This document shows, piece after piece, positions 8,806 through 16,388 of a stretch of DNA of 39,646 nucleotides. Each line of letters starts with the position of its first letter. The first letter of the stretch is position 1. The stretch covers positions 1-39,646 of the forward strand of contig JAJBUU010000022.1 in NCBI GenBank assembly GCA_020860205.1, in the 5' to 3' direction. The position numbers and the translations under genes were made by a program. This DNA is from Oscillospiraceae bacterium. GTDB lineage: Bacteria; Bacillota; Clostridia; Oscillospirales; Oscillospiraceae. A model generated the notes under the pieces. It worked only from the letters and a program-made list of their open reading frames with translations. It was not told where the DNA came from and did not search any database.

Positions 8806-9639
8806 TCAAACCACCGTCGCTTTCGTAATGGCCGGGACCCATGCCGCCAGCAGCTCGACTGTTACAGCTACCCACGTCATGCTGTCAAAACGGTCAAGCG
8901 CGCCGCCGTGACCGGGTATCAGGTTCCCGTAATCCTTGACCCCGAACAGCCGCTTCACAGCGGAAAAGCTCAAATCGCCAAGCTGCGCGGCCAGCGCGCC
9001 AAAGAAGCCGTAAACGCCGAGTACCGCGAAATTGGCTGCAAAGCCTGCAGCCCGCAAAACCACGCCGTAGAGCAGCATCATCCCGATTGCCGCGAGGAAG
9101 CCGCCGACGCTCCCCTCAATGGTCTTGTTGGGGGAGAGCCGGGGGGTCAGCTTGTGCCGTCCCAGAAACACGCCCGCAAAATAGGCGCCCGTATCGCTGG
9201 AAAATGCCGCGACAAAGGGCAAAAGCGCATAGACCCTGCCGTTTTCCAGCAGCGCAAGGCGCACGATTGCGGCGAGCAGCACGGGCAAAATCCCGCCTGC
9301 GAGGAGCGCGGCGGAAACGGTTTCAAATTCCATCGTGGTTTCATGCCGGAAGGAGAGCATCAGCTCCCCAAAGAGCGCCACAAACAGCAGAAACAGCGCG
9401 AGAACATACACCCGTCCGGGGTCAAAGAACACGGAAAAGAACGGGATGCAGAACGCGCTGAGCGTGGCATAGATATAAATGCGAAGGCCGCCGTTTTTTT
9501 CCGTGCAGCGCAGAAATTCCCACGCACAGCAGGCAGCAACCGCGCCGACAAAGAGCGCAAGCAGCCACACCGGCGCGAGAAAAATGAGCAGCAAAAGAAG
9601 CGGGACGGCGATGACCCCGACAATCACGCGAGTTGACAT
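8806..9639 (-). CDS. cdsA: Phosphatidate cytidylyltransferase (CDP-diglyceride synthase)
   Basis: This membrane enzyme makes CDP-diacylglycerol from phosphatidic acid and CTP for phospholipid synthesis. The 277-residue protein is highly hydrophobic with many transmembrane segments. It ends with the family signature SAVKRLFGVKDYGNLIPGHG followed by GALDRFDS, preceded by SPNKTIEGSVGG. The start at 9639 has an optimally placed GGAGGAAG. The 108-bp gap to uppS, the largest within this part of the block, contains a stable hairpin, so cdsA may be partly uncoupled from the genes upstream. Confidence 0.96.
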   Translation of the reverse strand: MSTRVIVGVIAVPLLLLLIFLAPVWLLALFVGAVAACCAWEFLRCTEKNGGLRIYIYATLSAFCIPFFSVFFDPGRVYVLALFLLFVALFGELMLSFRHETTMEFETVSAALLAGGILPVLLAAIVRLALLENGRVYALLPFVAAFSSDTGAYFAGVFLGRHKLTPRLSPNKTIEGSVGGFLAAIGMMLLYGVVLRAAGFAANFAVLGVYGFFGALAAQLGDLSFSAVKRLFGVKDYGNLIPGHGGALDRFDSMTWVAVTVELLAAWVPAITKATVV

Positions 9640-9663
9640 ATGGCTTCCTCCTCTATGGGACGT

Positions 9664-9694
9664 ACCGGTCCCCGCGTATCACGCGGGAACCGGT
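9664..9694. other. Hairpin in the uppS-cdsA gap
   Basis: ACCGGT-C-CCCGCGT, loop ATC, ACGCGGG-A-ACCGGT: 13 pairs with one mismatch. In the direction of the operon no T-run follows, so an RNA-processing or mRNA-stabilising hairpin is more likely than a terminator. Confidence 0.6.
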
Positions 9695-9747
9695 CTTTTA
9701 CAAAAAAACGCTGGGGATTTGGTTCCGGGCCTGACTCTGCCTTTGGT

Positions 9748-10487
<740 letters not shown>

Positions 10488-10488
<1 letters not shown>

Positions 10489-11039
10489 TAAATTTCGGAC
10501 AGCTCCTTTTCCTTCTTCGCGCAGAGGTCGTCCACCTTTTTGATATAGCTGTCGGTTTCCTTCTGCATATCTTTTTCCATATTTTTATAGTCGTCCTCCG
10601 TGATTTCGGAGGCCTTCTGTTGCTTTTTGAATTTTTCCATCGCGTCGCGGCGGATATTGCGCACGGCGACCTTTGCCTCCTCGCCGTACTTTTTCACCTG
10701 CTTTGCCAGCTCACGGCGGCGCTCCTCCGTCAACTGGGGAAAGACCAGACGGATGACCTTTCCGTCGTTCTGGGGATTGATGCCGAGATCGGAAACCAGC
10801 AGCGCCCGCTCGATCCCTTTCAGCACGCTGCTGTCCCACGGCTGGATGGCCAGCGTGCGTGGATCGGGTGTGGAAATGGTGGCCACCTGCTGAATCGGCG
10901 TTTCCACGCCGTAATAGTCCACCGTGATGCGGTCCAACACCGCGGCGTTGGCGCGTCCCGCGCGCACGGAGTTGAAGTTCTCCAGCAGCACGGAACAGGT
11001 TTTTTCCATTCGATCAGTAAATTCCTTGTAATCAGACAT
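10488..11039 (-). CDS. frr: Ribosome recycling factor
   Basis: With EF-G this protein splits post-termination ribosomes. The 183-residue sequence ([15 protein letters not shown]...) matches the usual 185-residue length. It includes the conserved [20 protein letters not shown] region and the helical end [17 protein letters not shown]. The start at 11039 is supported by AGGAGGA before AAGCAAATC. The open frame continues upstream to 11129 but overlaps the end of pyrH and lacks similarity there. It is the second gene of the pyrH-led block. Confidence 0.97.
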
Positions 11040-11058
11040 GATTTGCTTTTCCTCCTGT

Positions 11059-11775
11059 TTAGTCAACCTTCGTGCCGACGGCCTCGCCGCAGACCGCGCG
11101 GATGATGTTCTCCGGGTCTGCCACGGCAAAAACGATCAGCGGGATGTGGTTATCTCCGGCCAGACTGGTGGCCGTGGAATCCATGACCTTCAGGTGCCGC
11201 GACAGCACCTCGTCGTAAGTGATGTGCGTGTAGCGGACCGCATTGGGATCGGTGCGCGGGTCCGCGCTATATACCGCGTCGATGTTTTTTGCCAGCAAAA
11301 TCGCGTCCGCCTGAATCTCGGCGGCGCGCAGCACGGCGGCGGTATCCGTGGAAAAATAGGGATTGCCGGTGCCGCAGCCAAAGATGAGCACCTTTCCGTC
11401 CCGCAGGTGATCCATCGCCTTTGGCCTTGCAAACGGCTCCGCGATCTCCGGCATACTGACGCCGGTCTGCACCCGCGCGGCGACGCCGATCTGCTCAAAT
11501 ACGTCGCAGAGCGCAAGCGCGTTCATGGTCGTGGCCAGCATTCCCATGTGGTCGGCGCGGGTGCGTTCCATTTTTCCGCCGCCGTCCTTTACGCCGCGCC
11601 AGAAGTTGCCGCCGCCCACGACAACGGCGACCTCCACGCCAAGCGCCACGCAGCGCCCGACTGCCGAGCAGACGCTGCGGATGAGGTCAAAGTCCAGTCC
11701 GAACGACTTTGACCCGGCCAGCGCCTCGCCGCTGATTTTTAGAAGAATACGCTTATACGCAGGTTTTGCTTCCAT
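11059..11775 (-). CDS. pyrH: UMP kinase
   Basis: This amino-acid-kinase-fold hexameric enzyme phosphorylates UMP to [13 protein letters not shown] at the N-terminus, VGGGNFWRG (phosphate-binding glycines) and [12 protein letters not shown] are the family's blocks. Length 238 is typical. The start at 11775 follows AGGAGG seven bases upstream. It is the first gene of the block; rpsB and tsf, which often precede it, are not next to it here. A promoter about 140 bp upstream drives the block and leaves a roughly 130-nt leader. Confidence 0.97.
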   Translation of the reverse strand: MEAKPAYKRILLKISGEALAGSKSFGLDFDLIRSVCSAVGRCVALGVEVAVVVGGGNFWRGVKDGGGKMERTRADHMGMLATTMNALALCDVFEQIGVAARVQTGVSMPEIAEPFARPKAMDHLRDGKVLIFGCGTGNPYFSTDTAAVLRAAEIQADAILLAKNIDAVYSADPRTDPNAVRYTHITYDEVLSRHLKVMDSTATSLAGDNHIPLIVFAVADPENIIRAVCGEAVGTKVD

Positions 11776-11832
11776 TGGAGTTCCTCCTGTTTCTTACGTT
11801 TTTTGTTTTGGGCGGCGCCACGCAAATGGCGC

Positions 11833-11840
11833 TTGTCGAA
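11833..11840 (+). promoter_or_regulatory. 0A-box-like 8-mer in the pyrH leader
   Basis: TTGTCGAA occurs exactly, downstream of the pyrH promoter and within its leader. A Spo0A site here would act as a roadblock, but a chance match is equally possible. Confidence 0.25.
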
Positions 11841-11913
11841 TGATGCGGCGTCACCCTCTGAAAAAAGAGCTGCTGTGCGGCGGCGCGTTCTCTGCCAGCC
11901 GCTTCCTGCGGAC

Positions 11914-11942
11914 ATTATAGCATGATTTCCCGATTTTGACAA
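11914..11942 (-). promoter_or_regulatory. Sigma-A promoter of the pyrH-frr-uppS-cdsA-dxr-rseP-ispG-polC block
   Basis: On the minus strand TTGTCA (11937-11942), a 17-bp spacer and TATAAT (11914-11919). Predicted start of transcription is near 11907. Confidence 0.75.
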
Positions 11943-12104
11943 TACGGCAGCTTGATTTCCCACGGAAATCAATTTCCCCCTGCGGCTCTGAACGATTGCT
12001 CCCCCACACAGGGCGGCAGCGTTGTATTTTTAAGGCAGCGTTGCATAAATCGACGGAGCGACCTGCTTTCGCTGTGTGACGATACCCACAGGGCACTTAT
12101 ACCC

Positions 12105-12358
12105 GCAGGGCACTCGGTAAGCAAAGACGCGCTCGGAGAAGGGGAACTTACGGCGGCGCGTTCCCTGCACCGCCGTAAGGGTTTCCCTTCGGACGCACCT
12201 TTGCCTGCTTTCCTTGCGTAAGGAAAGCAGGTTGTCGCCGCAGCGATGAAACCGACCAGCTCCCGCAGGAGCGAAACCAGCCCACCCCAGCACATTGCGA
12301 CCAACCGGAGCGGGTAAAAATTACCTGCATTTCCAGAAGCGGGGCAAAGTAAAGTAAA
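12105..12358 (-). repeat. Dispersed intergenic repeat, copy A
   Basis: Read on the minus strand it begins with CGCTTCTGGAAAT and includes CGCAATGTG, GTTTCGC, AAAGGTGCG and CCGAAGGGAAACCCTTACGG, in the same order as copy B at 17924-18115. It holds two perfect hairpins: a 12-bp stem CCTGCTTTCCTT/AAGGAAAGCAGG and a 10-bp stem CTTACGGCGG/CCGCCGTAAG. To the left, ACCCACAGGGCACTTA and ACCCGCAGGGCACTCG form a short direct repeat. Open frames here are not supported as genes. Confidence 0.75.
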
Positions 12359-12388
12359 TGCTCCCGCCCTGTCCGCCGCAGTTTCTGC

Positions 12389-12417
12389 TTGCTTATTTCC
12401 CGCGTTTGAGATAGAAT
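12389..12417 (+). promoter_or_regulatory. Promoter of prfC
   Basis: TTGCTT (12389-12394), 17-bp spacer, TAGAAT (12412-12417). The start of transcription would be near 12424, about 35 nt before the prfC start. Confidence 0.6.
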
Positions 12418-12457
12418 AAGACGGATATATTCCGGAAAGGACAGACTGGAGAGAATC

Positions 12458-14062
12458 ATGGATCAGAACGTAAAACAGCAAATCGAGCGGCGGCGGACGT
12501 TCGCCATTATTTCACACCCGGACGCGGGTAAGACCACGCTGACGGAGAAGCTTCTGCTTTACGGTGGGGCGATCCGCTCCGCAGGCTCGGTCAAAGGCAA
12601 GCAAAGTGACCGCCACGCGGTCAGCGACTGGATGGAGCTGGAGCGGCAGCGCGGCATCTCCGTCACCAGCTCCGTACTGCAGTTTGAGTATGAGGGCTAC
12701 TGCATCAACATTCTGGATACGCCTGGTCACCAGGACTTTTCCGAGGATACCTACCGCACGCTGATGGCTGCGGACTCCGCGATCATGGTCATTGATGCGG
12801 CCAAAGGCATCGAACCGCAGACGCGCAAGCTGTTCCGCGTCTGCGCGCGGCGCGGTATCCCTATCTTCACCTTCATCAACAAGCTGGACCATGCCGCGCG
12901 CGACCCCTTTGACCTGCTTGACGAGCTGGAAACGGAGTTCGGCATTTCCACTTATCCGATGAACTGGCCGGTCGGCTCCGGCGCGACCTTCCGCGGCGTT
13001 TATGATCGAGAAACGCGCGAGCTTTTGACCTATGATACCTACCATGGCGGCGCACAGCGCCTGGAAAGCCGCCGCTGTCCCATCGCGGACGAAGCGGCGC
13101 TGGACGCGCTGATCGGCGCGGAGGCGCGGCAGGCGCTGCAAGAGCAGACGGAGCTGTTGGACGGCGCGGGCGCGGAATTTGACCTGGAACAGGTGCGTCT
13201 TGGGCGGCTCAGCCCTGTGTTTTTCGGTTCGGCGCTGCACAATTTCGGGGTCGAGCAGTTTTTGGAGAGTTTTCTGAAGCTCACCACGCCGCCCCTGCCG
13301 CGCAGGACGGACAGCGGTGCGATGGTAAACCCGTTAGACGAGGGCTTTTCCGCCTTCGTCTTTAAGATTCAGGCCAATATGAACAGGGCGCACCGGGACC
13401 GCATCTCTTTCCTGCGCGTCTGCTCCGGGCATTTTTTGCGCGGACGGGAATATCTGCATGTCCAGAGCGGGCGCACGATGCGCCTGCCCCAGCCGCAGCA
13501 AATGATGGCGCAGGAGCGGGAGATCCTGGACGAAGCCTTTGCGGGGGACATCATCGGCGTATTCGACCCTGGCGTGTTCGCAATCGGTGATACGATTTGC
13601 GAGGTCGGCCAGCCGCTGCGTTTTTCCGGTATCCCGACATTTGCGCCGGAGCATTTTGCCGTTATTGAACAAATCGACTCGATGAAACGCAAGCAGTTTG
13701 CGAAGGGCATGACCGAAATCGCGCAGGAGGGCGCGATCCAGATTTTCTTTTATCCGAACAGCGGCATGGAGCAGGTGATCGTCGGCGTGGTCGGCGTGCT
13801 GCAATACGATGTGCTGAAATTCCGCATGAAAAGCGAGTACGGCGTGGAATTTCGTCAGCGCGACCTGCCGCATGAGCTGATCCGACGTGTGCAGAACCCC
13901 GGATTCAACGCTTCGGACTTCAACCTGCCTTCCGACGTGCTGTGGGTGCGCGACGTGCGCGGCGGCGACCTGTTGATTTTCAACGGACAGTGGACCGTTC
14001 GCTGGGCGGAGGAAAAAAACGAGGGATTGCAGCTCCACGAATTCCACGAGGATATTGAATGA
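12458..14062 (+). CDS. prfC: Peptide chain release factor 3 (RF3)
   Basis: This translational GTPase recycles RF1/RF2 from terminated ribosomes. The P-loop is SHPDAGKTT (19-27), switch II is DTPGHQD (87-93) and the base-specificity motif is NKLD (141-144). Beta-barrel domains follow and the C-terminus reads QWTVRWAEEKNEGLQLHEF. Length 534 fits the family. GGAG sits before AGAATC at the start. It is monocistronic: its own promoter upstream and a 20-bp-stem terminator downstream. Codon use matches the neighbours. Confidence 0.97.
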   Translation: MDQNVKQQIERRRTFAIISHPDAGKTTLTEKLLLYGGAIRSAGSVKGKQSDRHAVSDWMELERQRGISVTSSVLQFEYEGYCINILDTPGHQDFSEDTYRTLMAADSAIMVIDAAKGIEPQTRKLFRVCARRGIPIFTFINKLDHAARDPFDLLDELETEFGISTYPMNWPVGSGATFRGVYDRETRELLTYDTYHGGAQRLESRRCPIADEAALDALIGAEARQALQEQTELLDGAGAEFDLEQVRLGRLSPVFFGSALHNFGVEQFLESFLKLTTPPLPRRTDSGAMVNPLDEGFSAFVFKIQANMNRAHRDRISFLRVCSGHFLRGREYLHVQSGRTMRLPQPQQMMAQEREILDEAFAGDIIGVFDPGVFAIGDTICEVGQPLRFSGIPTFAPEHFAVIEQIDSMKRKQFAKGMTEIAQEGAIQIFFYPNSGMEQVIVGVVGVLQYDVLKFRMKSEYGVEFRQRDLPHELIRRVQNPGFNASDFNLPSDVLWVRDVRGGDLLIFNGQWTVRWAEEKNEGLQLHEFHEDIE

Positions 14063-14070
14063 ACCCGGCA

Positions 14071-14121
14071 CAAGCGCACAGCGGGACGTTTTGCATAACG
14101 TCCCGCTGTGCGCTTGTTTTT
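14071..14121 (+). terminator. Terminator of prfC
   Basis: A 20-bp perfect stem: 14071-14090 pairs with 14097-14116 around the loop TTGCAT, followed by TTTTT. It starts 8 bp after the prfC stop. Confidence 0.95.
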
Positions 14122-14270
14122 GCCGCCGCACGGTTCCGCGCTGTCCGGAGCGTGCGGTTCACCTTTTTTGATTGCCGTCGTACCATGCGGGCATTTGTTC
14201 TCCGTTTCCGGCACCGGCGCGCCAGGCGAGCCGCACCGCGTCTGGAACTGCAAGCGGGCGTGCCGGAAAA

Positions 14271-14317
14271 CAAAACCGCGCGATTTCCAGAAACGGAAAC
14301 CGCGCGAACATTTTTTT
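14271..14317. terminator. Terminator of the tRNA operon
   Basis: CCGCGCGATTTCC (14276-14288) pairs with GGAAACCGCGCG (14295-14306), with one G-T pair. AAAA precedes it on the plus strand, giving TTTT in the tRNA direction; TTTTTTT at 14311-14317 could also serve the plus strand. Confidence 0.8.
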
Positions 14318-14391
14318 GGAGGCGCCACCCGGAATCGGACCGGGGAATCGCGGATTTGCAGTCCGCTGCCTTACCGCTTGGCTATGGCGCC
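14317..14391 (-). tRNA. tRNA-Cys (GCA)
   Basis: 75 nt with the CCA end encoded. The acceptor GGCGCCA/TGGCGCC has seven pairs. The anticodon stem GCGGA/TCCGC encloses CTGCAAA, giving anticodon GCA. The T-stem CCCGG/CCGGG encloses TCCGATT, so the nearly invariant position 55 is C instead of T. It is the last of four genes in the operon. Confidence 0.95.
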
Positions 14392-14399
14392 ATAGAAAC

Positions 14400-14427
14400 G
14401 ATTTGCTCCATGCGAATGGAGCAAATC
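14400..14427. other. 12-bp perfect hairpin between tRNA-Gly and tRNA-Cys
   Basis: GATTTGCTCCAT pairs with ATGGAGCAAATC around GCGA. No T-run follows in the tRNA direction, so a processing signal or partial attenuator before tRNA-Cys is more likely than a full terminator. Confidence 0.55.
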
Positions 14428-14439
14428 GCCGGATTTTTC

Positions 14440-14515
14440 TGGAGCGGCCTACGAGGCTCGAACTCGCTACCTCCACCTTGGCAAGGTGGCGCTCTACCAG
14501 ATGAGCTAAGGCCGC
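14440..14515 (-). tRNA. tRNA-Gly (GCC)
   Basis: 76 nt including the encoded CCA. The acceptor starts GCGGCCT. The anticodon stem CCACC/GGTGG encloses TTGCCAA, giving anticodon GCC. The T-loop is a regular TTCGAGC. Confidence 0.96.
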
Positions 14516-14518
14516 AGA

Positions 14519-14594
<76 letters not shown>

Positions 14595-14625
14595 AAATAT
14601 GGAAACACAATGTACAGATTCGGCG

Positions 14626-14702
14626 TGGTGGAGACGACTGGACTCGAACCAGTGCCCCCCTGCTTGTAAGGCAGGTGCTCTAACCAGCTGAGCTACGCCT
14701 CC
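14626..14702 (-). tRNA. tRNA-Val (UAC)
   Basis: 77 nt including the encoded CCA. The acceptor is GGAGGCG/CGTCTCC. The anticodon stem CCTGC/GCAGG encloses CTTACAA, giving UAC. The T-loop is TTCGAGT. It is the first gene of the tRNA operon. Confidence 0.96.
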
Positions 14703-14735
14703 ATAACGAAGTGCCGTTCCAAACAACGCTTACTG

Positions 14736-14764
14736 ATTATACTAAAGCATTCCCGAATTGTCAA
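14736..14764 (-). promoter_or_regulatory. Promoter of the Val-Phe-Gly-Cys tRNA operon
   Basis: Perfect consensus on the minus strand: TTGACA (14759-14764), 17-bp spacer, TATAAT (14736-14741). The first tRNA begins about 27 bp downstream of the predicted start. Confidence 0.9.
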
Positions 14765-14775
14765 GTAAAATTTTT

Positions 14776-15333
14776 CTATTTTTTGCACAAAAAACAATCG
14801 CCGGTGTGACCGTCGATTATACCGACGGCCTGCAAATAGGAGTAGAGGATGGTGGAACCGACAAAACGCATCCCGCGCCGCCGCAGGTCTGCTGAAAGTG
14901 TGCGGGAGAGCGGGCTTTCCACAGCCTGGTCACACGGCTCCCGCAGCACCGCATTGCCGCAAAAGTCCCAGAGATAGCGGTCAAAGCTGCCAAATTGGAC
15001 CTGAAGCTGCAAAAACACGGCGCTGTTGCCGATCGCGGCGCGGATTTTGGCGCGGTTGCGGATGATGCCCGCGTCCGCAAGCAGCCGTTCCACATCCGCT
15101 GTGCCATAGGCCGCCACCTTCGCAGCGTCAAAGCCATCGAACGCGCGGCGAAAGTTTTCCCGTTTGTTCAGCACACATTCCCACGAGAGCCCCGCCTGAA
15201 AGCTCTCCAGGATCAGCAGCTCATAAAGCTGCCGGTCATCGTGGCAGGGGCGGCCCCATTCCTTGTCATGGTAGCGTATATAGACAGGGTTATTCAGGTT
15301 GACCCATGCGCAGCGCGTCGGCTTTATTTGCAT
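14776..15333 (-). CDS. tag: DNA-3-methyladenine glycosylase I
   Basis: This base-excision repair enzyme removes 3-methyladenine from alkylated DNA. The zinc ligands known from E. coli Tag are all present: Cys8 (TRCAW), His22 (IRYHDKEWG), His176 and Cys180 (DGHTGDCFLC). The catalytic Glu lies in LESFQAGLSWECVLNKR. The start at 15333 (MQIKPTRCAW) has AAAGGAAG at good spacing and gives 185 residues, like the E. coli protein; the frame is open up to 15417 but that part overlaps the promoter. It stands alone with its own promoter. Confidence 0.96.
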   Translation of the reverse strand: MQIKPTRCAWVNLNNPVYIRYHDKEWGRPCHDDRQLYELLILESFQAGLSWECVLNKRENFRRAFDGFDAAKVAAYGTADVERLLADAGIIRNRAKIRAAIGNSAVFLQLQVQFGSFDRYLWDFCGNAVLREPCDQAVESPLSRTLSADLRRRGMRFVGSTILYSYLQAVGIIDGHTGDCFLCKK

Positions 15334-15387
15334 GACGGGCTTCCTTTCTCCGTGGACTTTTTGCGGCGTGGCTCCGTTTCGTAGTTT

Positions 15388-15417
15388 ATTATACCATATG
15401 TGCATTTTGCAGGGCAA
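15388..15417 (-). promoter_or_regulatory. Promoter of tag
   Basis: TTGCCC (15412-15417), 18-bp spacer and TATAAT (15388-15393) on the minus strand. The -35 element is weak. Confidence 0.55.
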
Positions 15418-15498
15418 GGAATTTTTTCACGTTGTCAAAATCCGCCGAAGGAGGCGGTAGAGAGGAAAAATAATTTTAAAAATTTCACAAAAAAATAC

Positions 15499-15527
15499 TT
15501 GACAAAGTAAGGAGGGTGTGGTATAGT
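15499..15527 (+). promoter_or_regulatory. Strong sigma-A promoter of an orphan transcription unit
   Basis: TTGACA (15499-15504), a 17-bp spacer and TATAGT (15522-15527). Transcription would begin near 15534. No gene of normal size lies between it and the terminator at 15756. Confidence 0.85.
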
Positions 15528-15732
15528 TTTAACCGTAAAGAGGATTTATAGATATACGGCTCCTTGAAAGGATGGGAGCGAGAGGCGACTGAGGCGCGTT
15601 GGTCGGGGTTGGTCTTTCAAGTGGCTCGCTTAGAGAAGTGTATTTGTTGAAGGCAGAAGGAATATCCTAGGCAAGTGTGAAAAAGCCATCGGTCGTCGAA
15701 AAAAGATAATTCGCAGAAATGGAGGTAAACAA

Positions 15733-15762
15733 ATGATGTTAGATAATAAGAGTGAGAAATAG
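15733..15762 (+). CDS. 9-residue leader-peptide-like ORF (MMLDNKSEK)
   Basis: GGAGG at 15721-15725, seven bases before the ATG, is a near-ideal ribosome-binding site. The reading frame stops with TAG at 15760-15762, which lies inside the left arm of the terminator stem, so a ribosome at the stop would interfere with hairpin folding, as in an attenuator. No gene follows the terminator on this strand, so what it would control is unclear. It could also be the remnant 5' end of a lost gene. Confidence 0.35.
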   Translation: MMLDNKSEK

Positions 15763-15810
15763 CCCTTAGCTGCAAATTCAAGGCTGCGCAGCTAAGGGCT
15801 ATTTCTTTTT
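15756..15810 (+). terminator. Very strong intrinsic terminator
   Basis: An 18-bp perfect stem (15756-15773 with 15788-15805) is followed by TTTTT at 15806-15810. It ends the orphan transcription unit. Confidence 0.95.
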
Positions 15811-16176
15811 CTTCCTCTGCCGCATGAAGCGGGAAAGAACTGCATACGGAACCAAACCAATCTCCTGTCCGCACAGCGCTGCGGCGGGGGTTTTTTGTTT
15901 TTCTGCGCCGCATAGACAAATAGCCGACGCATTGAACCCGGAGAAACCGCTGCCAGAAAATTCCGGCGGCATTTTGCAAAAAAGCAACGCAGGTTCCTGC
16001 CGTTTGCACAGAGAGCGCGAGTATGAATCAAGTCCGCGCTGCGGCTTCCCGGAAAGGGAAACCGGCGAACCGTAGGGCCAGACGGAGCGGGATGTTTTGA
16101 TATTTGACCGAAAAAATAGATTTCTCTGTTTTTTGTTTGAATCCGATCCTCAGCTGATCATATCAGCGGGCAGCAA
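15811..16176. other. Intergenic stretch without recognised features
   Basis: Short open frames exist on both strands, but none has a convincing ribosome-binding site, conserved motif or codon pattern. There is a short inverted pair of TTTCCCGG type near 16050, with no further support. Confidence 0.5.
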
Positions 16177-16230
16177 CAAAAAGCGCGTGTTCTTAAACGG
16201 CACTTCAAATGCTGCCAAAGAACACGCGCT
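16177..16230 (-). terminator. Terminator downstream of tRNA-Pro
   Basis: On the minus strand AGCGCGTGTTCTT (16218-16230) pairs with AAGAACACGCGCTT (16181-16194) across a 23-nt loop, followed by TTTG. Confidence 0.8.
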
Positions 16231-16231
16231 G

Positions 16232-16307
16232 TGGTCCGAGTGGCGGGACTTGAACCCACGGCCTCTTGACCCCCAGTCAAGCACGCTACCATCTGCGCTA
16301 CACCCGG
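16232..16307 (-). tRNA. tRNA-Pro (GGG)
   Basis: 76 nt including the encoded CCA. The acceptor CCGGGTG/CACTCGG includes one G-T pair and the C1-G72 pair typical of tRNA-Pro. The anticodon stem CTTGA/TCAAG encloses CTGGGGG, giving GGG. The T-loop is TTCAAGT. Confidence 0.95.
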
Positions 16308-16349
16308 ATATGCGGCGCTGGAAACACATCACACATCCAGCGCTCGATT

Positions 16350-16378
16350 ATCTTAACACACAAAAGACCAAAATGCAA
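16350..16378 (-). promoter_or_regulatory. Promoter of tRNA-Pro
   Basis: TTGCAT (16373-16378), 17-bp spacer, TAAGAT (16350-16355) on the minus strand, just past the murC stop. A hairpin GCGCTGG/CCAGCGC lies in the short leader before the tRNA. Confidence 0.55.
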
Positions 16379-16388
16379 GCCTTAAATT

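Larger units (their letters stand above)
15534..15810 (+). ncRNA. Candidate structured small RNA or leader, about 275 nt
   Basis: The region is bounded by a near-consensus promoter and a very strong terminator. Complementary segments: CCGTA (15533-15537) with TACGG (15555-15559); CTTGAAAG (15563-15570) with CTTTCAAG (15614-15621); AGCGAG (15577-15582) with CTCGCT (15625-15630); and CGAC (15586-15589) with GTCG (15602-15605). The second and third pairs interlock as a-b-a'-b', which defines a pseudoknot. A local alternative, TCCTT with AAGGA, competes with the first arm and could make a switch. I could not match it to 6S RNA, tmRNA, RNase P RNA, SRP RNA, T-box or common riboswitches. A 9-codon ORF with a strong ribosome-binding site lies near its 3' end. 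Confidence 0.6.

Noticed and set aside
11969..12481. A 170-codon minus-strand frame upstream of prfC
   Set aside because: It lies over the dispersed repeat and the prfC promoter. The sequence is repeat-derived and shows no protein motif.
15534..15760. 6S RNA, T-box or a metabolite riboswitch for the orphan RNA
   Set aside because: The T-box tail sequence and the known cores of SAM, TPP, lysine, glycine, c-di-GMP and cobalamin riboswitches are absent, and the 6S long-hairpin architecture is not apparent.
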